A stretch of DNA of 36,824 nt, from the NCBI RefSeq assembly GCF_000422425.1, contig NZ_KE383833.1, positions 64,057-100,880 of the forward strand, in the 5' to 3' direction. Position 1 is the stretch's first letter. Each line of letters begins with the position of its first letter. Below the pieces are notes generated by a model that worked only from the letters and a program-made list of their open reading frames with translations, ran no database searches and had not been told where the DNA came from. The translations under genes and the position numbers were made by a program. The DNA comes from Oceanospirillum beijerinckii DSM 7166. Its GTDB lineage: Bacteria > Pseudomonadota > Gammaproteobacteria > Pseudomonadales > Halomonadaceae. Shown piece by piece: positions 31,568 through 36,824 of the stretch.

Positions 31568-32878
31568 ATGGCAACGATTACAACAACACCGCTGGCTATC
31601 CCCTTAACTCAACAGCAATATATTCGTGAGGGTAAGCCGCTGCTCTGGCTCAACCCTTACTACCAACAAACCGCTTCGGCACCTAATAAACCAGCACAAG
31701 GTGAAATTTACGCTGCAGATGACCGTCTGCGTCGTTTTGCACCTCTACTGATTGAGCTGTTTCCTGAGTTAGAAAACAGCGCCGGTTTAATTGAATCCCC
31801 ACTACTGGCAACCCAGCAGCTACATCGCACACTTAACCCCATTGGCGGCCGCCTGTTAATCAAAGCTGACCATGCTTTACCTGTCGCTGGTTCGATAAAA
31901 GCCCGGGGTGGTATCCATGAAGTGCTTTGCTTCGCTGAACAGCTTGCATTGGATTCAGGTTTATTAAATAACACAGATGATGATTATAGGAAACTTTTTT
32001 CCAATCATGCAAAAAACATTTTCAACCAATACGAGATCGCGGTGGGCAGCACAGGCAACCTGGGCCTGAGCATCGGTATTATCGGTGCTGCTCTGGGCTT
32101 TAAGGCCAGCGTACATATGTCAGCGGATGCAAAAGAGTGGAAAAAAGAGCGCTTACGCAAACGCGGCGTAGAGGTTATCGAACATCAGGCTGACTATGGT
32201 GCCGCCGTTGCCGCAGGCCGGGCACAATCAGAAGCAAACCCCTACAGTTATTTTGTCGACGATGAGAACTCACCTCGCCTGTTTATGGGTTATGCCGTGG
32301 CCGCACTACGCCTGAAACAGCAACTAGATGAGCAAAATATCCCCGTCGATGCCGATCACCCATTATTTGTCTATCTGCCTGCCGGTGTCGGTGGTGCTCC
32401 AGGCGGTATTACCTTTGGCTTAAAAGCCCTATTTGGCGAACATGTACATTGTTTCTTTGCCGAACCAGTACAAGCTCCCTGTATGCTGTTGGGCATGGCG
32501 GGAGAAGCAGGCAGTGAACCGGTCAGTGTGTATGAATTTGATTTAAAGATCGCCACGGATGCCGATGGTTTAGCGGTTGGCCAAGCTGCTCAATGGGTGT
32601 GTGATGCGGTAAGAGATGAAGTGTCCGGTGTCTTTACCAGCTACGATCAAACCCTGTACCAACACCTGCAACAGCTGCATCAACAAGAGAATATTCAGGT
32701 TGAACCCTCTGCCGCTATCGGTTGTTCAGGACCCGCCATGCTGAATACAGATCAAGGTCGAGACTATATCGCTCGCTTTAAGCTGAAGAGTCAGCTAAAT
32801 AACAGCACTCATATCATCTGGACAACAGGAGGCTCTTTTGTACCCGACAGCGAGTTTCAAAATTTTTTAGACAAATAA
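31568..32878 (+). CDS. dsdA: D-serine ammonia-lyase (D-serine dehydratase) DsdA
   Basis: This PLP enzyme converts D-serine to pyruvate and ammonia. The 436-residue protein aligns over its length with E. coli DsdA (442). It has the PLP lysine K111 in G-S-I-K-A-R-G-G-I, the phosphate loop G-S-T-G-N-L-G-L-S, H-M-S-A-D-A-K-E-W-K-K, Y-L-P-A-G-V-G-G-A-P-G-G, and the C-terminal T-T-G-G-S-F-V-P. It is divergent from the LysR gene and followed by a sodium:amino-acid symporter, consistent with D-serine use. Confidence 0.96.
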   Translation: MATITTTPLAIPLTQQQYIREGKPLLWLNPYYQQTASAPNKPAQGEIYAADDRLRRFAPLLIELFPELENSAGLIESPLLATQQLHRTLNPIGGRLLIKADHALPVAGSIKARGGIHEVLCFAEQLALDSGLLNNTDDDYRKLFSNHAKNIFNQYEIAVGSTGNLGLSIGIIGAALGFKASVHMSADAKEWKKERLRKRGVEVIEHQADYGAAVAAGRAQSEANPYSYFVDDENSPRLFMGYAVAALRLKQQLDEQNIPVDADHPLFVYLPAGVGGAPGGITFGLKALFGEHVHCFFAEPVQAPCMLLGMAGEAGSEPVSVYEFDLKIATDADGLAVGQAAQWVCDAVRDEVSGVFTSYDQTLYQHLQQLHQQENIQVEPSAAIGCSGPAMLNTDQGRDYIARFKLKSQLNNSTHIIWTTGGSFVPDSEFQNFLDK

Positions 32879-32883
32879 TCTTA

Positions 32884-32961
32884 AAGAAGGTTCAAAAATC
32901 CCCTAAGAAGGTATATTGTTTACTATAGGAAAACTGTTGACGTATAAGAAAAACAGTTTCC
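32884..32961. promoter_or_regulatory. Direct repeat and dyad upstream of the AGCS symporter
   Basis: AAGAAGGT occurs at 32884-32891 and 32905-32912, exactly 21 bp (two helical turns) apart. It is followed by a 10-bp dyad GGAAAaCTGTT/AACAGTTTCC (32928-32961, one bulged A). No T-run follows, so control of the AGCS gene is likelier than termination of dsdA. No glycine riboswitch core is visible. Confidence 0.4.
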
Positions 32962-33041
32962 AAATGCTACAAACTTAATCTAAGCCTGTGGCATCAAACC
33001 AATAACAAGAGCCCCTATAAAAATAAAAAGAGGTATTCTTC

Positions 33042-34424
33042 ATGGAATCCATAAGTTCCATTATCGGCACGATCAACGGTATCGTTTGGGGTGCGCCTAT
33101 GCTCATCCTGATATTAGGCGTAGGTTTCTTTATGAGCCTGGGCCTGAAATTGATGCCGATCCTCAAACTCGGCACCGGTTTTAGCCTGCTGTTTAAAGGC
33201 ACTAAAGCTAAAGAAGGTGAAGAAAGTGAGGGTGAAATCCCGCCTTATCAGGCCCTGATGACCGCCATGTCGGCGACTGTAGGTACCGGTAATATCGCCG
33301 GTGTTGCAACGGCAGTCTTCCTGGGCGGCCCAGGTGCTCTGTTCTGGATGTGGCTGACCGCACTAGTCGGCATGGCAACCAAATTCTCCGAAGCCGTTCT
33401 GGCTGTGAAGTATCGCGAAGTAGACGAAGAAGGCAACCATGTTGGCGGCCCTATGTACTACATCAAAAACGGCCTGGGCCAGAAATGGGCCTGGTTAGGT
33501 ACTGCATTTGCTATCTTCGGTGCAATTGCCGGTTTCGGTATCGGTAACACTGTACAGTCCAACTCTATTGCTCAGGTTGTAGAAGCGAACTTCGGTGTAC
33601 CAACGGTTGCAACGGGTCTGGTCGCTATGGTGCTGGTTGGTGCCGTACTGATCGGCGGTATTAAGCGTATCGGTTCTGTTGCCGGTGCTCTGGTACCTCT
33701 GATGGCTGTCGCTTACATCCTGGCGGGCCTGGTTGTTCTGTCTATCAACGCCGATCAGATTGGCCCTGCTTTTGCGCTGATCTTCGAAAGCGCTTTCACC
33801 GGTCATGCGGCTGAAGGTGGTTTCGCAGGTGCTGCGGTATGGGCAGCCATCCGTTTCGGTGTTGCACGGGGTGTATTCTCTAACGAAGCAGGTCTGGGTT
33901 CTGCGCCTATTGCTCACGCAGCGGCACAAACCAAAGATCCGGTTCGTCAGGGTCTGATCGCTATGCTGGGCACCTTCCTGGATACCATCATCGTTTGCTC
34001 TATTACCGGTCTGGTTATCGTGTCTTCCGGTGTATGGACTTCCGGTGAATCCGGCGCTGCGCTAACTTCTGCGGCATTCGCAGATGCTCTGCCAGGCCTG
34101 GGTAACTACCTGGTAGCGATTTCTCTGGCAATCTTTGCCTTCACCACCATTATTGGCTGGTCCTTCTATGGCGAAAAATGTGTTGAGTTCCTGTTTGGTG
34201 TGAAGGCGATCAAACCATACCGTCTGCTGTGGATTCTGGCTGTACCTCTGGGTGCAACGCTGAGTCTGGACTTCGTATGGCTGGTAGCGGACACCCTGAA
34301 TGCTATGATGGCACTCCCTAACCTGATTGCCATTGCTATCCTGAGCCCAGTGGTATTTCGCCTGACCCGCGAATATTTCGAGCGTCAAAAGGCTGGTAAT
34401 ACTACCGCTTCTGATAGCGAGTAA
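33042..34424 (+). CDS. Alanine/glycine:cation symporter (AGCS) family protein
   Basis: This is a 460-residue inner-membrane sodium-coupled amino-acid transporter with about 10-11 helices. AGCS marks include S-A-T-V-G-T-G-N-I-A-G-V-A-T-A near 75-90, G-A-L-F-W-M-W, G-G-P-M-Y-Y-I near 135-141, and F-S-N-E-A-G-L-G-S-A-P-I-A-H-A-A near 277-292. AGCS proteins move alanine or glycine, some in D form. Next to dsdA, D-serine or D-alanine is a reasonable inferred substrate. An AGAGGT site is 7 nt before the ATG. Codon use is as strongly biased as in ccoN, pointing to high expression. Confidence 0.94.
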   Translation: MESISSIIGTINGIVWGAPMLILILGVGFFMSLGLKLMPILKLGTGFSLLFKGTKAKEGEESEGEIPPYQALMTAMSATVGTGNIAGVATAVFLGGPGALFWMWLTALVGMATKFSEAVLAVKYREVDEEGNHVGGPMYYIKNGLGQKWAWLGTAFAIFGAIAGFGIGNTVQSNSIAQVVEANFGVPTVATGLVAMVLVGAVLIGGIKRIGSVAGALVPLMAVAYILAGLVVLSINADQIGPAFALIFESAFTGHAAEGGFAGAAVWAAIRFGVARGVFSNEAGLGSAPIAHAAAQTKDPVRQGLIAMLGTFLDTIIVCSITGLVIVSSGVWTSGESGAALTSAAFADALPGLGNYLVAISLAIFAFTTIIGWSFYGEKCVEFLFGVKAIKPYRLLWILAVPLGATLSLDFVWLVADTLNAMMALPNLIAIAILSPVVFRLTREYFERQKAGNTTASDSE

Positions 34425-34456
34425 CCCCAAATAGCCTGCTTTGCAGGCAACCTGCC

Positions 34457-34490
34457 CCCCCTTATCTGCCAGGCAGATAAGGGGGTTTTT
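34457..34490 (+). terminator. Intrinsic terminator after the AGCS symporter
   Basis: A 13-bp perfect stem CCCCCTTATCTGC/GCAGATAAGGGGG with a 3-nt loop is followed by TTTTT. Confidence 0.93.
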
Positions 34491-34600
34491 ATTGCCTGCT
34501 TATTTACCCTGAATAACACTACATCACATCATTTATATGATGATCTACCATCTTGTACAAATGATTAGTTTTTTTCATCATTTCGGTTAATAAACTTCGT

Positions 34601-34629
34601 TTGTCCGCACCACAATGAAACACTAGAAT
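34601..34629 (+). promoter_or_regulatory. Sigma-70 promoter of the small basic ORF
   Basis: TTGTCC (34601-34606) and TAGAAT (34624-34629) are exactly 17 bp apart. Transcription would start near 34636, giving a leader of about 57 nt with the hairpin at 34660-34678. Confidence 0.65.
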
Positions 34630-34692
34630 GCACGCATATTCACTGAACACCTTACCTTAGACAGTTAGAATGACTGTCAGGATTACTAAAGC

Positions 34693-34893
34693 ATGTTTAT
34701 TCACAACCCAAAATACGTTTTACAGATTAACCAGCCTCAATACCCGGAAACAGAAGCACAATACTTCGAACGCCTGCATAAAGAGCACATGGCAAAGAAG
34801 AAACAAGAGGCTAAAGCAAAGCGTATCGCAGTGATTAAGCAGTTTTTTGGCAAAGTATTTCGTTTTGCAGATAAACCTCTATCTGCACACTAG
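34693..34893 (+). CDS. Small basic protein, unknown (66 residues)
   Basis: I do not recognise this protein. It has no membrane helix or signal peptide. Residues about 22-50 are a charged, Lys- and Glu-rich probable helix (L-H-K-E-H-M-A-K-K-K-Q-E-A-K-A-K-R), followed by F-F-G-K-V-F-R-F. It has a consensus promoter, an AGGA site about 9 nt before the ATG and its own terminator at 34944-34971, which argues for a real small gene. A small RNA carrying a chance frame is the alternative. Confidence 0.6.
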   Translation: MFIHNPKYVLQINQPQYPETEAQYFERLHKEHMAKKKQEAKAKRIAVIKQFFGKVFRFADKPLSAH

Positions 34894-34943
34894 TTTTTAA
34901 GTAGTTCGCTATATTTATCTTTTAGTTGTTCTCTTACTTTTAG

Positions 34944-34971
34944 CCCCATTGCGCAAGCATGGGGTTTTTTT
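34944..34971 (+). terminator. Intrinsic terminator after the small basic ORF
   Basis: CCCCAT pairs with ATGGGG, extended by GC/GC around a GCAA tetraloop (one bulged T), followed by seven T. Confidence 0.9.
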
Positions 34972-35141
34972 ATTGCTATTACTTTCCCTTACCCGCTTTA
35001 TCACCGTATCCCTCTACTAATCCACACTTGTTTTTGACTGATTCTTACTCAAAACGCACAAAGCCAGTGCATTTCCTGCTTCTAAGCCCTACTTTTTATC
35101 AGTGAATAAAAATCATGAGTTGAATCCCTCTCTACCAGACA

Positions 35142-35168
35142 TTGACAGCGAAAAATAAAGCTTATAAT
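35142..35168 (+). promoter_or_regulatory. Orphan promoter with perfect -35 and -10 hexamers
   Basis: TTGACA (35142-35147) and TATAAT (35163-35168) are both perfect consensus, but only 15 bp apart (optimal 17). No gene follows on the plus strand before the converging MetF-like gene, so it may drive a small or antisense RNA, or be inactive because of the short spacer. Confidence 0.5.
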
Positions 35169-35279
35169 TCAATTGGTTATATTTTTAAGCTAGAACAGAA
35201 ACAATAAGAGATAGCATCAATACTGACGAATCAAAGGGGGTGTGAGGAGCTTTCCAAAAGAACAGAGAGCTATGATACG

Positions 35280-35317
35280 AAAAAGCCAGCCTTGCACTAT
35301 AAGCAACAAGACTGGCT
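35280..35317 (-). terminator. Terminator of the MetF-like gene
   Basis: On the minus strand AGCCAGTCTTG pairs with CAAGGCTGGCT (11 positions, one T.G wobble) around a 12-nt loop and is followed by TTTTT. It ends about 75 bp past the stop. Confidence 0.85.
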
Positions 35318-35358
35318 AGGGGAGAACCCGCTCAGACCAACATCAAACAGCAACGTTT

Positions 35359-36315
35359 CTAGATAAGATCGGCTTCTGCCAGACGCAGATCAACAATGGA
35401 TTTCAGCAGCTTGAACATACGGATCGAAGCTTCAATTTCTTCCTTACGATTGGTCAGGCTCTCAATATTCAGACCAATCGGAATATTCAGCGGTAGAACG
35501 GCTTCCAGAATCTGCTCAAGGTTATTACGACAGATACGGATTGACTCCTGCAGTGGCTGACGGGCATCCATAATACGGAAACGGGTCGCTTCAGGTACCG
35601 AAATACCCAGCCACTCCATAAACTCCAGCGTTTTAACACTACCACAAGGGGTAAAGGTCAGAATCACACGCTTTGGCTCAATACCTTGTTCACGACATTT
35701 ACGAGCATAGCTACTCAGCATATCGATCGTCGCCTGAGCATCGTAAACCGCCTGAGAAACAAAGAACTCACAACCCTGATCTGATTTAGTCATCAGACGC
35801 TCATGCTCATTACCTTTTACAGCGTGGCGCTCTGCGATCGTCACACCACCCAGCTGGAAATCAGCAGGATGATCTCTCATCACACCGTAAGCATCATTCA
35901 GGCTCAGCTTGATGTCACCATCAGAAGAGGGACTACCCACCAATACGGTGTCACGAACGCCGTATTCATTCCAGGCCTTATCCAGCCATTGAGTGAAAGA
36001 TGCCGCATCACGCTGAGAAACACTCTTATAAGTGATCACCGGCTTTTCAGCTTTTTCACGAATCAATTTCGAGTAAGCCCGTGGGTCCAGCGTTTGCATA
36101 TAAGGGAAAGGTCGCGGTTTATCGATGCGGCTACTTTCATCCTGAATGTCATAGACAATCAGGCCATCAAATTCGACATGCTCTAAACGTTGCAGCAGCT
36201 TTTCGGCAATTTCAGCCGTCGCTTCAGGGGTCGTCCCCGCTTTAGGTGGTGTTGTACCAAACAGGTAAACACCGCGGCTGCTGTCACTGAACTTACTTCG
36301 TAGATCCTGTTTCAT
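35359..36315 (-). CDS. Methylenetetrahydrofolate reductase (MetF)-family protein
   Basis: This 318-residue protein probably has a TIM-barrel fold of the FAD-dependent methylenetetrahydrofolate reductase family. The N-terminal strand V-Y-L-F-G-T-T-P-P-K-A-G takes the place of the E-x-F-P-P segment of classical MetF. Later segments (D-G-L-I-V-Y-D-I-Q-D-E, L-V-G-S-P-S-S-D-G, L-G-G-V-T-I-A-E-R-H, F-F-V-S-Q-A-V-Y-D) follow the MetF order (S-x-Q-x-x-Y-D). Classical MetF is about 296 residues. It is divergent enough that the folate or other C1 substrate is not certain. The gene stands alone on the minus strand with a weak ribosome site. Confidence 0.72.
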   Translation of the reverse strand: MKQDLRSKFSDSSRGVYLFGTTPPKAGTTPEATAEIAEKLLQRLEHVEFDGLIVYDIQDESSRIDKPRPFPYMQTLDPRAYSKLIREKAEKPVITYKSVSQRDAASFTQWLDKAWNEYGVRDTVLVGSPSSDGDIKLSLNDAYGVMRDHPADFQLGGVTIAERHAVKGNEHERLMTKSDQGCEFFVSQAVYDAQATIDMLSSYARKCREQGIEPKRVILTFTPCGSVKTLEFMEWLGISVPEATRFRIMDARQPLQESIRICRNNLEQILEAVLPLNIPIGLNIESLTNRKEEIEASIRMFKLLKSIVDLRLAEADLI

Positions 36316-36352
36316 GGCAATCTGTTTTCTATCTAGACCTTAATTACCAAGC

Positions 36353-36381
36353 ATTATAACAACACCCAACATTAATGTGAT
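36353..36381 (-). promoter_or_regulatory. Candidate promoter of the MetF-like gene
   Basis: On the minus strand TATAAT (36353-36358) is a perfect -10, 17 bp from a weak -35 ATCACA (36376-36381). It lies about 40 bp upstream of the ATG. Confidence 0.5.
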
Positions 36382-36493
36382 TAGGTTATAAGTTGAAAGT
36401 TTTTTGAAGCAAAGTGAGTATTTTTAATACTCCAAAGGAAAAAGCTGCTGACATCTAATACCTTTAGCTTAGCGCCTCATCATTCAGCCGAAT

Positions 36494-36824
36494 TTGACAT
36501 CCTCCCTCCGCTAAATCAGGCAAGCTGATTATAGCGGGGGATTCCTACAGCTAGACGGCCATGTCCGACCGCAAGAATGTTCCTGGCCGCATTCACATCG
36601 CGGTCGTGCGTGACACCACACGCACTGCAGATCCACTCTCTTATTCCAAGTCCTGCGATACCTTTCGGCCTCGAATCGGGCAAACTGCCACAACTCGAAC
36701 AGGTTTGGGTGGTGTACGACTCATCAACTTCTTTGAAAACAATACCTGCGTGAGCGCATTTATAATCCAGCATCGTTTTCAGCATGGCCCAACCTGCATC
36801 CAGCACAGACTTCGCCATCTTGGT
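36494..36824 (-). mobile_element. IS200/IS605-type element, right end with tnpB 3' part
   Basis: The window's last 330 bp hold the right end of an insertion sequence that continues past the window. Read on the minus strand, the end of tnpB runs into an imperfect hairpin (36505-36540: CCCTCCGCTAAATCAG against CTGATTATAGCGGGGG, one bulge) followed by GGAGGATGTCAA, which ends at 36494. The G-A-A-T-C-C-C-C...G-G-A-G-G-A-T-G-T-C-A-A pattern is typical of this family's right ends. TnpB elements make a guide (omega) RNA from this end. Confidence 0.85.
36516..36824 (-). CDS. tnpB: TnpB (OrfB) RNA-guided nuclease, C-terminal part, runs off window
   Basis: The visible 102 residues are the C-terminal portion of TnpB/OrfB; the 5' part lies beyond 36824, and the frame continues upstream of the internal Met. 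It contains the zinc ribbon C-S-S-C...C-S-A-C and the final RuvC aspartate region H-D-R-D-V-N-A-A-R-N-I-L. The stop codon (36516-36518) lies inside the right-end hairpin, as is common. The remaining catalytic residues cannot be assessed here. Confidence 0.88.
   Translation of the reverse strand, partial: TKMAKSVLDAGWAMLKTMLDYKCAHAGIVFKEVDESYTTQTCSSCGSLPDSRPKGIAGLGIREWICSACGVTHDRDVNAARNILAVGHGRLAVGIPRYNQLA

Larger units (their letters stand above)
34425..34692. other. Intergenic region with terminator and promoter
   Basis: After the AGCS stop come hairpin GCCTGC/GCAGGC (34434-34448), whose right arm can instead pair with CCTGC at 34451-34455, then a terminator (34457-34490), a dyad CATCAT-TTAT-ATGATG (34527-34542), a promoter (34601-34629) and hairpin GACAGT/ACTGTC (34660-34678) in the leader of the small gene. 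Confidence 0.7.
34894..35358. other. Intergenic region with two terminators and an orphan promoter
   Basis: It holds the small gene's terminator (34944-34971), a consensus-like promoter pair on the plus strand (35142-35168), and the minus-strand terminator of the MetF-like gene (35280-35317). No gene of convincing length is seen. The only frame near the promoter is a 15-codon one at 35272-35319, overlapping the terminator. Confidence 0.6.

Noticed and set aside
31438..31629. A 63-codon frame overlapping the dsdA start
   Set aside because: It runs into dsdA in another frame, crosses the 11-bp hairpin, and has no ribosome site.
32879..33041. Glycine riboswitch before the AGCS symporter
   Set aside because: Some Vibrio AGCS genes have one, but I find no GGAGAG...CCGAAGG-type core in this 163-bp leader.
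1..36824. CRISPR array or prophage
   Set aside because: No regularly spaced 20-40 bp repeats with unique spacers and no phage structural genes were seen. The three repeats at 23675 are too few and too degenerate.

Overview
The window looks like chromosome from a marine gammaproteobacterium. The closest fit is the Oceanospirillales/Pseudomonadales side (Neptuniibacter/Marinobacterium/Amphritea-like). This is an inference from gene content, the ccoNOQP-ccoGHIS-hemN-anr-apt order known from Pseudomonas, and the abundance of sodium-coupled transport. No database search was possible.

Layout. (1) 1-572: five tRNA genes on the minus strand, alternating Val(TAC) and Asp(GTC), behind one strong promoter. 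(2) 573-1554: no convincing gene; it holds an FNR/Anr-type box and a hairpin-rich stretch before ccoN. (3) 1555-10359: a complete cbb3 oxidase locus (ccoN, O, Q, P, G, H, I, S and a TauE/SafE-like HCxGMCGG membrane protein). (4) 10436-14334: hemN (oxygen-independent haem synthesis), fnr/anr (the Fe-S oxygen sensor expected to control the locus), a divergent Apt-like protein and ttcA. (5) 14615-17520: a DnaJ-related protein, a polysaccharide-deacetylase-like protein lacking its metal ligands, a 59-bp hexanucleotide repeat and a glutathionyl-hydroquinone reductase. (6) 17847-30225: a sodium:solute symporter region. It has two DUF4212 plus VC_2705-type symporter pairs, a cNMP/CBS/DUF294 nucleotidyltransferase-like protein with a frameshifted DEDDh exonuclease, an unknown membrane protein, and a 1314-residue hybrid sensor kinase whose own N-terminus is a sodium-symporter fold. 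This resembles the ActP/CrbS carboxylate-uptake circuit. (7) 30399-34424: a LysR regulator with a disrupted N-terminus, dsdA and an AGCS sodium:amino-acid symporter, probably a D-serine use cluster. (8) 34693-36824: a small basic ORF with its own promoter and terminator, a MetF-like protein and the 3' part of an IS200/IS605-type tnpB with its right-end hairpin.

How it fits together. Regions 3 and 4 form one low-oxygen respiration unit: the oxidase, its copper and haem supply, and its oxygen sensor. Region 6 couples sodium-driven uptake to a two-component sensor. Two genes (the exonuclease and the LysR regulator) appear broken by small indels, and two (Apt-like and deacetylase-like) keep their fold but have lost family active-site residues. 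The observations most worth following are the DUF294/exonuclease pair linked to the symporter, the pseudo-deacetylase, the altered Apt, the EF-hand-like loops in both symporters, and several unexplained repeats and dyads between genes.
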